This document shows, piece by piece, positions 11,400 to 22,783 of a stretch of 64,000 nt of DNA. Source of the DNA: Deinococcus alpinitundrae (GTDB lineage Bacteria; Deinococcota; Deinococci; Deinococcales; Deinococcaceae); contig NZ_WXZL01000001.1 in assembly GCF_009982895.1 (NCBI RefSeq), positions 248,001 to 312,000 on the forward strand. The letters run 5' to 3'. The notes beneath the pieces were generated by a model. It made no database searches, had not been told where the DNA came from, and saw only the letters and a program-made list of their open reading frames with translations. Each line of letters begins with the position of its first letter. The stretch's first letter is position 1. Position numbers and translations under genes: made by a program.

Positions 11400-12104
11400 A
11401 TGACCTCCAAGATGAAAAGTGCGCTGATTACCGGCGGCAGCAAGGGCATCGGCTACGCCACCGCCGAGGCGCTGGTGCAGGAAGGCTACCGCGTCACCAT
11501 CACCAGCCGTGACCAAACTGAGATCGAGGCGGCGGCCCAGAAGCTCGGCGAGGGCACGCGCGGCGTGGTGTGCGATGTGCGCGACCTCGCCAGCGTCGAG
11601 CAGGTCACCAAAGCCCACGCCGAGGCGTTCGGTGGGCTGGACGTGCTGTTCGTCAATGCCGGGGTGGGCCACTTCGCTCCGATTCAGGACCTCAGCGCCG
11701 AGGACTGGCAGGCCGTTATCGATACCAATCTGACCGGTGCCTTCTTCACGGTCAAGGCGGCCATTCCCTACCTCAAGGAGTCGCACGGCTACGTAATCAC
11801 CCTCTCGAGCCTGGCGGGCAAAAATCCTTTCGCGGGCGGCGGAGCCTATAACGCTTCCAAATTCGGTCTCAACGGTCTGTCGGAAGTGATGATGCTCGAC
11901 CTACGCCCCCTGAACATTAAGGTCACCCAGATCATGCCCGGCTCGGTGGCGACCCATTTCGGCGGTCACACCCCTTCCGAACAGGATGCCTGGAAAATTC
12001 AGCCCGAAGACATCGCCCAGATCGTGATGGACCTGGTGAAAATGCCCGCCCGCACGCTGCCCAGCCGCGTCGAGGTGCGCCCCGCCCAGCCGCCACGCAA
12101 GTAA
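11400..12104 (+). CDS. SDR family oxidoreductase
   Basis: A 234-residue classical short-chain dehydrogenase. It has the NAD(P) site TGGSKGIG near residue 12, the structural NAG motif (VNAGVGHF), a catalytic Ser in TLSSLAG and the YNASK catalytic Tyr-Lys. The substrate cannot be told; 3-oxoacyl reductase-like enzymes share this form. It is monocistronic, with a leaderless promoter in front and a strong terminator behind. Confidence 0.88.
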   Translation: MTSKMKSALITGGSKGIGYATAEALVQEGYRVTITSRDQTEIEAAAQKLGEGTRGVVCDVRDLASVEQVTKAHAEAFGGLDVLFVNAGVGHFAPIQDLSAEDWQAVIDTNLTGAFFTVKAAIPYLKESHGYVITLSSLAGKNPFAGGGAYNASKFGLNGLSEVMMLDLRPLNIKVTQIMPGSVATHFGGHTPSEQDAWKIQPEDIAQIVMDLVKMPARTLPSRVEVRPAQPPRK

Positions 12105-12129
12105 AACCCGCTCCACTGCTCCTCTCTGC

Positions 12130-12168
12130 GCGCTCCGGCCCACCTTGCGGCCAGGAGCGCGGCTTTTT
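12130..12168 (+). terminator. Rho-independent terminator after the SDR gene
   Basis: GCGCTCCGGCC (12130-12140) pairs, with one bulged base, with GGCCAGGAGCGC (12149-12160). GGCTTTTT follows. Confidence 0.75.
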
Positions 12169-12316
12169 GGGCTTCCAGACGGCCCCGGCAGCTTTTTCGC
12201 GGCTGTCAGAAAATTGAAAGCGCGAACATGATCTGATGCCCACGTCGCGCCCCCTTCCGCTCTCTTTCACCAGATGCAGGAGTGGCCCTTCCACATGAAC
12301 ATTCGTGAGGAAATGG

Positions 12317-12339
12317 TAAAATCAACGCAACTCCTGGAG
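12317..12339 (+). promoter_or_regulatory. pilM promoter -10 and ribosome site
   Basis: TAAAAT at 12317-12322 is a good -10 hexamer, and GGAGG lies just before the ATG at 12345. In contrast to many neighbours, this transcript would have a short leader with a Shine-Dalgarno sequence. Confidence 0.5.
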
Positions 12340-12344
12340 GCAGC

Positions 12345-13515
<1,171 letters not shown>

Positions 13516-13523
<8 letters not shown>

Positions 13524-14196
13524 GATCAACCTCCTTCCGCCGCAGTACCGCCGCCGCACCGAACCCAACGTCTGGATGTACGCTTCAGCTGCCGCTGCGG
13601 CTGTGACCCTGCTGGCGATCGCCATTCCCGAGATCGTGGTGGGCACCCAGGTCGGCAACCTGCAAAACAAGCTCGATGACCAGAACGGCCAGATCAGCGC
13701 CTTGCAGTCATCAGTGGCTCCGGAGTACCGCAGCCTGACCGCCGACAAGACCCGGCTCACCGCCATCAGCCAGACGGCCCAGAGCCTGAGCACTGGCAAA
13801 ACCTACTGGTCGACTGATCTGGCGCGCTTCGTGGCGCAGCTGCCCCAGGCCGGCGGCGTGGCGCTCAGTAGCCTCAGCATGCACCAGACGGCCAACGGCG
13901 CAGCCAGTCTCTACAACGGCAAGCCCGCCGACAAGGAATACGACCTGAGCGGCACCGCACTGAGCACCAGCGCCCTGGTCAACTTCCTCAACGCCTACGA
14001 CCAGGACAACTACGGCGTGAACTTCAAGAACACCCAGCGCAACGCGGACACCAGCGACTTCGCCTTCTCGGCCACCGTGGGGCAGCTCTCCGGCACGCCC
14101 GTGAGCGCAGCGGCCACCACTGCGCCCGCGGCAGCCCCCGGCAGCGCCGCGCCTGCCGCGCCCAGCGCCACTCCGGCAAACGGAGTCAAACAATGA
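13516..14196 (+). CDS. pilN: Type IV pilus assembly protein PilN
   Basis: A 226-residue inner-membrane protein. The N-terminus MVEINLLPPQYRRRTEPN holds the INLLP motif that docks into PilM. One membrane helix (about residues 22-42) and a coiled-coil/ferredoxin-like periplasmic part follow. An Ala/Pro-rich tail closes it. The GTG start at 13516 overlaps the pilM stop. Confidence 0.92.
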
Positions 14197-14858
14197 ACGC
14201 GCAATTGCCCAAACTCAAGCCCCGCGACGTGTTCTTTATCGTCCTGGGTCTGTGCCTGTTGGTGCTGGTGCTCTGGTACTTCACACGGTTTCAGGCCCGC
14301 CAGCAAAACATCCAGGAGCTGCAGAGCAACCTCGACACCAGCAGCACCCAGCTCAGCGACCTGCAAACCAAGCAAAGCCAGTTGCCGGGCCTGCGCGCCG
14401 ATGTGCGGGCGCTCGAAGACAAGCAGGATGTGTTCGTGCGGGCGCTGCCCAGCACCGTGCGGATGGGGCAGGTCATCCGCGACATTCAGGACAGCGTGGG
14501 CGCAGCGGGCGGCAAGCTCGACGGTGTGACCGTGCAGGGCGGCACCGAAACCAACCTGCCGCCGGGCGTGCAGGCGGTCAACCTCAACGTCAGCTTGCAG
14601 GGCCAGTTCGCGCCGATCTTTCGCACCCTGCGCTCGGTGGAAACGATGGGCCGCTTCTCCAAGGTCACCAGCGTCAACATGACCCTGCCTGCGCCCAACG
14701 CCACGGATCCGCTGCTCAACGGCGTGGTCAACATGACGGTCTACACCTTTGACCCCTCGGCGGCCCAGCCCGCTCCAGCCAATCCGGCTTCCGGTACGAC
14801 ACCGGGCACACCTGCGCCCGCCGCCCCCGCCGCGCCGACCACCGGAGGCAAATCGTGA
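14193..14858 (+). CDS. pilO: Type IV pilus assembly protein PilO
   Basis: A 221-residue protein with a short cytoplasmic start, one membrane helix (VFFIVLGLCLLVLVLWYF), a coiled coil (about residues 35-75) and a ferredoxin-like periplasmic domain. It pairs with PilN in the alignment complex. The tail is Pro/Ala/Thr-rich. The ATG overlaps the pilN stop by 4 bases. Confidence 0.9.
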   Translation: MNAQLPKLKPRDVFFIVLGLCLLVLVLWYFTRFQARQQNIQELQSNLDTSSTQLSDLQTKQSQLPGLRADVRALEDKQDVFVRALPSTVRMGQVIRDIQDSVGAAGGKLDGVTVQGGTETNLPPGVQAVNLNVSLQGQFAPIFRTLRSVETMGRFSKVTSVNMTLPAPNATDPLLNGVVNMTVYTFDPSAAQPAPANPASGTTPGTPAPAAPAAPTTGGKS

Positions 14859-16684
14859 AAGCTCCCCTCAAGCTCTCGCCGGAAATGCGGATTTTGCTGA
14901 CGGTGCTGGTGCTGGTGGCCCTGGTGGGCGGCTGGTACACCTGGAACACCGGACGCGAAGCGGGCGCGCAGGCCCAGGCCGTCGAGACCCAGAGCAGCCC
15001 GGTACAGACCAATCCAGCCCAGACCAAAGCACCCCAGGTCGGCAGCAGCGCCCAGGCCAGCCAGCCCAGCACCACTTCGGCCAGCACCGGTCCGAAGACG
15101 TCAGGGTCGGCCACGGGTTCCCCGAGCACTGCACCGCAGACGCCCACCGCCCGCGCCCCGCTGTCCGGCACGCTCACCCAGGCTCCGAACAACGCCGCAC
15201 CCAGCCAGGCCAGCCCCACCCAGACCAGCTCGGACGCTCCCGGCACGGCCGTGACCAGCGGCGTGACGCCTGCGCGCACCAGTGCCGTGCTGGTCATTCC
15301 GCCGCTGAGCAGCGGGGACACCACCCCGGCAACCAACGGTTCGGGCACGCCTGCGGCCCCCGGCAGCCCTTCAGTGGTCACCGATGTTCCCGGCAGCGAG
15401 ACCAATGCGGAAGTGCAGCGTCCTCCGGTGGGCATCAACCCGGACGAGCCGCTGGCCGCCGTGCCGGTGGTCAATCCCTTCAGCCCACTGACGGTGGTGC
15501 CTGACGCCAACTCGGCCGCCACCCCTGCCGCGCCGGTCGCCGCGACCCCGTCCACGCCTGCCGCGACGCCCACCGCCGAGATCACGCCGCCGGTGCGGAC
15601 TGCCGGGGTGCTGCCCAGTGCGCCCATCGTGGTGGCCGACAGCGCGTCCCGACCCAGCGGCAACAGCAGTGCGGCCAGCGCAGACAACGCGCCCAGCAGT
15701 GGCCCGCGCATCAGCGGCATTCTGCCGCCGCCCAACATCCAGAGTGGCGCGCCCACGGCAGACCAAGCTCAGGCAGCACGAGCACAAGCAGCACAGGCAA
15801 AGGCAGATCAGCAGCAAGCTGCGCAGCAGGAACTGGCCCAGCGCCAGGCCACTCAGCAGGCCGCGCAGCAAGCCGCACAGCAGGAATTGGCCCAGCGCCA
15901 GGCCGCACAGCAAGCCGCCGCCGAACAAGCCCAGCAGGCCAAACAGCAAGCGGCCCAGCAACAGGCCGCCGCCGAGCAGGCCGCCGCTCAGGCCAAACGC
16001 GACGCCGCGCAGCAGGCCGCTGCCCAGCAGCAGGCCCAGAAACAAGCGCAACTCGAAGCCCGGCAGGCCCAGGCTGCCCAGCTCAAAGCTGAGCAGGCCC
16101 AGGCCAAGGCACTGCGCGAGCAGCAGGCCGCCGCCGCCAAGCTCGCCGCCGCCCAGAAATCGGAAGCCGACAAGGCCGCCAGAGCACAGGCCGTCGCCGA
16201 CGCCAAGGCCAAGCTCGCCGCTGCCCAGCAAGCCAAGCGCGAGGCCGATCTGCAGGCTGCCCAGGCGCGCGCTCAGGCCCAGGCAAGCATCAGTGTGCCG
16301 GGCGTAAGCGGGCTGCCGGGCCTGTCCACCGATACCAGCCCGCTCAGCGGCGCGGCGGGCAGCGCCAGCACCCCCGGCACCAATCCGGCCACCCCCGGCG
16401 TGATCACCCAGCTCGACAACGCCGCTCCCGTCGCCGCTGCGCCCGCCGCGCCCAGCGCCCCGACTTCCCTGGAGCGCTATGTCCAGGAGCGCAACCTGAG
16501 CTTCAGTTCAGCCGTGCTGGGGCCGCTCAACACCGCCGTCTTCAGAACCGACCGGGGCTTCGTGGTCGTCTCGGTGGGCCAGAACATTCCCGATACCAAC
16601 ATCATTGTGCGCGAAGTGAGCGCTTCAAGCGCCACGCTGGCCCTCGACAACACCACCAAAATCCTCCAACTCGACAAAAGGTGA
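14855..16684 (+). CDS. Pilus operon protein of PilP/PilW position with a long Ala/Gln-rich region
   Basis: A 609-residue protein with one N-terminal membrane helix (about residues 10-27), a Thr/Pro/Ala-rich linker, and an Ala/Gln-rich coiled-coil-like segment (about residues 300-480). The C-terminal domain (about residues 540-609) starts SLERYVQERNLSFSSAVLGP and resembles the small beta domain of PilP that binds the secretin. Its position between pilO and pilQ equals PilP in proteobacteria and PilW in Thermus. It is much longer than PilP (about 180 residues); the extra length could span the thick Deinococcus envelope. The GTG start overlaps the pilO stop. Confidence 0.75.
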   Translation: MKAPLKLSPEMRILLTVLVLVALVGGWYTWNTGREAGAQAQAVETQSSPVQTNPAQTKAPQVGSSAQASQPSTTSASTGPKTSGSATGSPSTAPQTPTARAPLSGTLTQAPNNAAPSQASPTQTSSDAPGTAVTSGVTPARTSAVLVIPPLSSGDTTPATNGSGTPAAPGSPSVVTDVPGSETNAEVQRPPVGINPDEPLAAVPVVNPFSPLTVVPDANSAATPAAPVAATPSTPAATPTAEITPPVRTAGVLPSAPIVVADSASRPSGNSSAASADNAPSSGPRISGILPPPNIQSGAPTADQAQAARAQAAQAKADQQQAAQQELAQRQATQQAAQQAAQQELAQRQAAQQAAAEQAQQAKQQAAQQQAAAEQAAAQAKRDAAQQAAAQQQAQKQAQLEARQAQAAQLKAEQAQAKALREQQAAAAKLAAAQKSEADKAARAQAVADAKAKLAAAQQAKREADLQAAQARAQAQASISVPGVSGLPGLSTDTSPLSGAAGSASTPGTNPATPGVITQLDNAAPVAAAPAAPSAPTSLERYVQERNLSFSSAVLGPLNTAVFRTDRGFVVVSVGQNIPDTNIIVREVSASSATLALDNTTKILQLDKR

Positions 16685-16687
16685 GCC

Positions 16688-19129
16688 ATGAAGAACCGTA
16701 GCCTGATCCTGCTTTTGACCCTCGCGCTCAGCGCGGCCAGCGCCCAGAGCGCCTCGACCGGAAGCGCCGTCAGCACCGACGCGCGGTTGTCGAAGGCCAC
16801 CGTCACCTTCAAGATCGTGCGCGACGGCACCGGCTTGATGGCCCTGCTCACGGCCATCGCCAAGTCGGCGGGCTACGAACTGATTCTCGACCCGGCCCTC
16901 GACAGCTTGATCACCCCCGGCGTCGGGAGCGGCTCGGGCACCGTCAGCAGCGACACCGCCACCCCCCAGGCCCCCCAGCCCGGCGCGTCCTCGACCCTGC
17001 TCACCTACGATTTTGTCGGCAAACCGTTCAATCAGGTCTGGCCCTTTTTGATGGACGTCTACGGACTGAACTACGAGGTCGTCAAGCTCGGCTCCAGCGA
17101 AGTGCTGCGGGTCGGCAAGAACCCGATCCAGCGCATTTTGCTGCTGCCCAAGACGCTCGACGCCGCGAAAGTCGAGGAGCGCGTGAAGCTGGCCTTCGGC
17201 ACGCGCCAGACCACCGCTCAGTCGCAGGGCACGGCCACCAACACCGCCAATCAGACCAATTCGGCCCCGACCACCACGACCGTCAGCGACATCGTGCTCG
17301 ACTCGCCCACCCTCAAGATCGTCGGCGAACCCACGTCCAACAGCCTGATCGTGCGCGGCAACAATCAGGAAGTGGCGCAGGTCGAGGCACTGGTCAACCA
17401 GATCATCGCCTCTCAGCCGCCGGAACTGGCAAAAGCGGTCGTGCCAGTCAGCCCGGTCATTCAGTTCATCTACAACGTCAAAGGCGCGCAGGCCGACGCT
17501 GCTGGGGTCATTGCCGCCCAGTATCCGGCCATCACCGTCACATCCGTTGGGCAGACCGGGCAACTGGTACTGAGCGGTCAGAAGAATCAGATTGACGCTG
17601 CGCTGGCCCTGCTGGCACAGGTAGATAAGCCGGTGCCGGTACCGGTATCGGTGCAGGCTGCGGCGGACGTGCAGCAGATCTACACCGTCAAGGGTGTGCA
17701 GGCTGATGTCTCCGCGCTGCTCACTGCGCAGTTTCCAGCACTCAAGGTGACGCCCGTCGGGCAGACGGGCCAACTGGTGCTGAGCGGTCAGAAAAGCCAG
17801 CTCGACACCGCCCTGGCGCTGCTCAGCCAGGTCGATAAAGCGCCCTCGGTGCAGGCCAACCCAGACGTGCGCCAGCAGGTCTACGCCGTCAAGGGTGACC
17901 AGAAAGACATCGCCGCACTGCTGACCGTCCAGTTCCCCGCCCTTAAGGTGACGCCCGTGGGCACCACCGGCCAGCTGGTGCTCAACGGCACCCAGGATCA
18001 GCTCGACGCCGCCACCGCCCTGCTCGGCAGCGTGGATAAAGCCGTGGCGAGTGGCCCTGCCGTGCAGCAGAAGGTCTTCCAGTTGGTCAACGCCAGCGCA
18101 GAGGAGCTGAAGGCAGTCCTGGACAACGCCCTGCAAACCGCGTTGACAGCCTCTGCTACCGATGTCAGCAGCTTGCCCAATGTCCCGGTCAATGCAGTGG
18201 ATGCCAACGGCAATTCGACAGTTGTTTCAGTACCCAACGCGGCAGCCAACGCTCAACCCACAGCCACCAAACCCGCGACCACTCCCCAGAATCCCAACGC
18301 CGCCACCATCATTGCCGACAAGCGGACCAACACCCTGATCGTGCGCGGTACAGCAGCGCAGGTCGAACAGGTTGCGGCCCTCATCCCCAGCCTCGATCAA
18401 GTGGTGCCGCAGATCAACGTGCAGGTCCGCATTCAGGAGATCACCGAGGACGCCGCCCGCACCCTGGGCCTTAACTGGAAGGTAGGCTTCGGCGGCTTCA
18501 ATATCAGCTCTGGGGCAACCGGTCTGGCCGCCTCGTTCGACCCCACCCGCGCCCTGGTCGGCGGCTTCAACTTGCTGCCAACCCTGAATGCCCTGGAGAC
18601 CCAGACCCAGACCAAGCGCATCTACGACGGCTCGATTACCATGCAGAGCGGTCAGCGCTCGCTGGGCACGGTAGGGGGAGGTGGCACCACCAACGCCTCC
18701 AGCACAGCGGCGGCCAGCATCAAGAGCGGCGGGCGACTGGAACTCAACATTCCCTCGGCCAGCGGCAACATCACCAAGCAGATCGACTACGGTATCAATC
18801 TCGATTTCTTCGATCCGCAGGTCGCCCCAGACGGCACCATCACCCTGCGGGTACGTGGCCAGATCAATCAGCCCAAAACCGCCATCACCGGCGCCTCGCT
18901 GCCCAATATTCTCGACTTCTCCAACAGCGAGGCGCAGAGCATCGTGACGTTCAAGTCGGGTCAGACCCTGCTGCTCAGCGGACTGCTCGGCACCAACGAA
19001 ACCTCGACTAACCGGGGCGTTCCCTTCCTGTCGAGTCTGCCGGTCGTCGGTGCCGCTTTCGGACAGAAGGAAACCATCAAGACCCAGAGCCAGTTGATGG
19101 TCGTCATCACAGGCACCGTCATCAAATAA
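16688..19129 (+). CDS. pilQ: Type IV pilus secretin PilQ
   Basis: An 813-residue outer-membrane secretin with a signal peptide of about 20 residues (ending LSAASAQSAS). N-domains follow, including three tandem repeats of about 69 residues (about 258-455) with the shared core VGQTGQLVLSGQK or a close variant. The C-terminal secretin core runs from about residue 580, with VPFLSSLPVVGAAFG near the end, the typical gate/lip motif. It forms the exit channel for the pilus or entry channel for DNA. It ends the pil operon, followed by a terminator. Confidence 0.93.
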   Translation: MKNRSLILLLTLALSAASAQSASTGSAVSTDARLSKATVTFKIVRDGTGLMALLTAIAKSAGYELILDPALDSLITPGVGSGSGTVSSDTATPQAPQPGASSTLLTYDFVGKPFNQVWPFLMDVYGLNYEVVKLGSSEVLRVGKNPIQRILLLPKTLDAAKVEERVKLAFGTRQTTAQSQGTATNTANQTNSAPTTTTVSDIVLDSPTLKIVGEPTSNSLIVRGNNQEVAQVEALVNQIIASQPPELAKAVVPVSPVIQFIYNVKGAQADAAGVIAAQYPAITVTSVGQTGQLVLSGQKNQIDAALALLAQVDKPVPVPVSVQAAADVQQIYTVKGVQADVSALLTAQFPALKVTPVGQTGQLVLSGQKSQLDTALALLSQVDKAPSVQANPDVRQQVYAVKGDQKDIAALLTVQFPALKVTPVGTTGQLVLNGTQDQLDAATALLGSVDKAVASGPAVQQKVFQLVNASAEELKAVLDNALQTALTASATDVSSLPNVPVNAVDANGNSTVVSVPNAAANAQPTATKPATTPQNPNAATIIADKRTNTLIVRGTAAQVEQVAALIPSLDQVVPQINVQVRIQEITEDAARTLGLNWKVGFGGFNISSGATGLAASFDPTRALVGGFNLLPTLNALETQTQTKRIYDGSITMQSGQRSLGTVGGGGTTNASSTAAASIKSGGRLELNIPSASGNITKQIDYGINLDFFDPQVAPDGTITLRVRGQINQPKTAITGASLPNILDFSNSEAQSIVTFKSGQTLLLSGLLGTNETSTNRGVPFLSSLPVVGAAFGQKETIKTQSQLMVVITGTVIK
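17461..18045 (+). repeat. Tandem N-domain repeats inside pilQ
   Basis: Three direct repeats of about 205-210 bp encode units beginning IYNVKGAQADAAG, IYTVKGVQADVSA and VYAVKGDQKDIAA, each ending in a variant of ALLAQVDK. They are close at both protein and DNA level, which suggests recent duplication or gene conversion of the beta-alpha-beta secretin ring domain. Confidence 0.8.
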
Positions 19130-19148
19130 CTTCCCCCTTACCTCCTCT

Positions 19149-19184
19149 CAGACCCAGCCGCTTTAGTGCGCTGGGTCTGTTTTT
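19149..19184 (+). terminator. Strong terminator of the pil operon
   Basis: CAGACCCAGC (19149-19158) pairs perfectly with GCTGGGTCTG (19170-19179), followed by TTTTT. Confidence 0.85.
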
Positions 19185-19249
19185 GCGGTCCGCCGCGTCT
19201 GCCCCTTCCTCGTCTGCTCAGCGCCCGCAAACGCCTGCCCGGCCCCTGC

Positions 19250-19255
19250 TACAGT
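19250..19255 (+). promoter_or_regulatory. Leaderless -10 box of aroC
   Basis: TACAGT ends 6 bases before the ATG at 19262. It supports that start over an in-frame upstream one at 19166. Confidence 0.6.
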
Positions 19256-19261
19256 CAGGGC

Positions 19262-20416
<1,155 letters not shown>

Positions 20417-20587
20417 TGATCGCCTGGGCGCGGCTGGACGGGTGCGGGAGGTGAGCCTGTGGTCCGAGGCAGCGCTGGAGGCGGGCCTGCTGGCCCACCT
20501 CCAGGACGTGCCGCAGGCCGGGCCAGCCGGCCTCCCCCCGCACCCAGACGGTGAGAAGGCTCTGGGTCTGGGCGCGGCGCAATCGTC

Positions 20588-20593
20588 TAGACT
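20588..20593 (+). promoter_or_regulatory. Leaderless -10 box of aroK
   Basis: TAGACT ends 7 bases before the ATG at 20601. The 184-bp gap after aroC otherwise holds an open in-frame extension with no recognised content. Confidence 0.55.
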
Positions 20594-20600
20594 GCAACGT

Positions 20601-21218
20601 ATGAATCCGCCCAGCCTGATTGACCGCCCCGTGAGCTGGTTGGCGCTCGCGGGCTTTATGGGCACGGGCAAGAGCCGCATCGGCTGGGAACTCTCACGCG
20701 AACTCTCGCTGCATTTCGTGGACACCGACAAACTGATTTCCAAGGTGGTGGGCAAGACCATTCCCGAGGTGTTCGCCGAACGCGGCGAGGGCTTTTTCCG
20801 CGCCTGCGAATCGGAAGTGGTGCGCCGCGTGACCCGGCTGGAGCACGCCGTCGTCAGTCTGGGCGGCGGCACCTTCGTTCACGAGAGTAACCGCCGCGAA
20901 CTGCTGCGCCGAGGCCCGGTGGTGGTTCTGACCGCCACACCCGAAACCGTGTACGCCCGCACCAAGCACAGTGACCGCCCGCTGCTGCACGTGCCCGATC
21001 CCCTGACCCGCATCGCCGAGCTGATGCTGGAGCGCGAGGGCGCGTACCAGCAGGGCACCATTCACGTTCATAGCGACGGGCGGCCTTCCGAGGAGATCGT
21101 GGCCGAGATCGTGGAGCGGCTGTGGGAGTGGCAGGAAACCCAGCAGGTCGCCCGCCAGGACGCCGACGACGAGCGCGAGGCCCTGGAACTGATGGAGGTG
21201 GAGCGTGCCTGCGACTGA
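20601..21218 (+). CDS. aroK: Shikimate kinase
   Basis: A 205-residue P-loop kinase that phosphorylates shikimate. Walker A is [11 protein letters not shown]. The substrate-binding residues follow the pattern [19 protein letters not shown] and LGGGTF. The C-terminus is 20-30 residues longer than in E. coli AroK and charged. An open reading frame runs 53 codons upstream of the ATG, but the conserved part and the leaderless promoter support 20601. It overlaps aroB by 14 bases. Confidence 0.93.
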   Translation: MNPPSLIDRPVSWLALAGFMGTGKSRIGWELSRELSLHFVDTDKLISKVVGKTIPEVFAERGEGFFRACESEVVRRVTRLEHAVVSLGGGTFVHESNRRELLRRGPVVVLTATPETVYARTKHSDRPLLHVPDPLTRIAELMLEREGAYQQGTIHVHSDGRPSEEIVAEIVERLWEWQETQQVARQDADDEREALELMEVERACD

Positions 21219-22269
21219 CCAGGTGCGGAGCATCGAGGTCGGCGGCGCGCAATCCTACAGCGTGGAGGTCGGCTCCGGTCTGCTCCCCCGCCTCAGCGTG
21301 CCGCACAAGCAGGTGGCTCTGATCTATCCAGCGGACTTGCCTGCGCAGTTCGTTGAGCAGGTGCAGGCCGCTCTCTCCCCCATCGTGATGGTCGAAGTGC
21401 CCGCCCGCGACGGCTGCAAGACCCTCGCTGTCCTCTCCGGCGTGCTGTCCAGACTGGCCCAGGCCAACCTGACCCGTGCGTGCGCGGTGGTAGGCCTGGG
21501 CGGTGGGGCCGTCACCGATCTGGCCGGTTTTGCGGCGGCGAGTTACCTGCGCGGGGTGGCGTATTACTCGGTGCCCACCACCCTGCTGGGCATGGTGGAC
21601 GCGGCGGTGGGCGGCAAAACCGGCGTGAATTTGCCGGAAGGCAAGAATCTGGTCGGCGCATTCTGGCCACCCCGGCAGGTCTGGGCCGACGTGGACACCC
21701 TGGCGACCCTGCCGCCCGCCACCTTCCGCGAGGGTGCCGCCGAGGCCTACAAGCACGGCCTGATTGCCGATCCCAGCTTGCTGGCGCGGGTGCTCTCGCC
21801 CGACTTCGCGCCAGGCCAGACCAGTTTGCTGCACACCATCGCCGACGCCATCGCCGTCAAAGCCGGGGTCGTCACCCGCGACCTGACCGAGCAGGGCGAG
21901 CGTGCCCACCTCAACTTCGGGCACACGTTGGCGCACGCGCTGGAAGCCGTAACCCATCAGGCCGCGACGCACGGCGAGGCAGTGGGCTACGGCATGCACT
22001 ACGCCGCACTGCTGTCACGCGAGATGGGCGGCCAGGATTTGGCGCCGCACACCCTGGCCTTTCTGAAGTACCAGCAACCCAAAGCCTTGCCCACACTGAG
22101 TTTTGAAGACGTCTGGCCCTACATGGCCCGCGACAAGAAGGCCGACGCCGAGGGGGTACGCTTCGTGCTGCTGCATGATCTGGCGCGGCCCTACTTGGCG
22201 CGGGTGCCTTCAACGGTGCTGAGAGGTGCGTTTGAAGCCTGGGTGGAGGACGTCAGGTCAAGCGCTTAA
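21205..22269 (+). CDS. aroB: 3-Dehydroquinate synthase
   Basis: A 354-residue NAD- and metal-dependent enzyme that cyclises DAHP to 3-dehydroquinate. Signatures are [39 protein letters not shown] and the metal histidines in [15 protein letters not shown] at 21205 sits behind GGAGGTGGAG inside the end of aroK. Confidence 0.95.
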   Translation: MPATDQVRSIEVGGAQSYSVEVGSGLLPRLSVPHKQVALIYPADLPAQFVEQVQAALSPIVMVEVPARDGCKTLAVLSGVLSRLAQANLTRACAVVGLGGGAVTDLAGFAAASYLRGVAYYSVPTTLLGMVDAAVGGKTGVNLPEGKNLVGAFWPPRQVWADVDTLATLPPATFREGAAEAYKHGLIADPSLLARVLSPDFAPGQTSLLHTIADAIAVKAGVVTRDLTEQGERAHLNFGHTLAHALEAVTHQAATHGEAVGYGMHYAALLSREMGGQDLAPHTLAFLKYQQPKALPTLSFEDVWPYMARDKKADAEGVRFVLLHDLARPYLARVPSTVLRGAFEAWVEDVRSSA

Positions 22270-22348
22270 TTCGTTTCACTCCTCCACCCTGCAACGCCAC
22301 GGCTTCCCGCCCCCTCAAAGGTGAGGCGCTCAACAGCGAGGTATCCCC

Positions 22349-22783
22349 ATGCTACTCGTCCTCAACGGTCCCAACCTCAACCGCCTGGGCAAGCGTGAAC
22401 CGGGTGTCTACGGCACTCTCACCCTGGAAGAACTCGAACGGCAGTGCGAGCTGTGGGGCAGCGAGCTGAGCACTACCGTCACCTGCCGCCAGAGCAATTT
22501 CGAGGGCCAGCTGCTGGAATGGATTCAAGACGCCGAGGAGCACGGTTTTACCGGCATCGTGATCAACCCCGGTGCGCTGACCCATTACAGCTACGCTCTG
22601 CGCGACGCCATCGCCGGGCAGAACGTGCCGGTGGTGGAAGTGCATATCAGCAACGTGGACGCCCGCGAGGAGTTTCGCCACAAGTCCGTCACAGCCGCCG
22701 TCTGCAAGGGCAAGATCAGCGGCCTGGGCTTTGCTGGCTACCGCTTTGCCATGGAATTTCTGATCGAGGAGGTGGGCCAGTGA
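22349..22783 (+). CDS. aroQ: Type II 3-dehydroquinate dehydratase
   Basis: A 144-residue dodecameric-type dehydratase converting 3-dehydroquinate to 3-dehydroshikimate. It begins LLVLNGPNLNRLGKREPGVY, with the catalytic Tyr near residue 25, the active-site His in INPGALTHYSYALRDA and the EVHISNVDAREEFRH region. Its stop overlaps the GTG of the next gene. Confidence 0.96.
   Translation: MLLVLNGPNLNRLGKREPGVYGTLTLEELERQCELWGSELSTTVTCRQSNFEGQLLEWIQDAEEHGFTGIVINPGALTHYSYALRDAIAGQNVPVVEVHISNVDAREEFRHKSVTAAVCKGKISGLGFAGYRFAMEFLIEEVGQ

Noticed and set aside
15770..16290. Dense CAGCAGGCC-like repetition that looks like a repeat array
   Set aside because: The repeats are irregular, in frame, and encode the Ala/Gln-rich rod of the pilus protein. 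No CRISPR spacing exists, and no CRISPR array was seen in the window.
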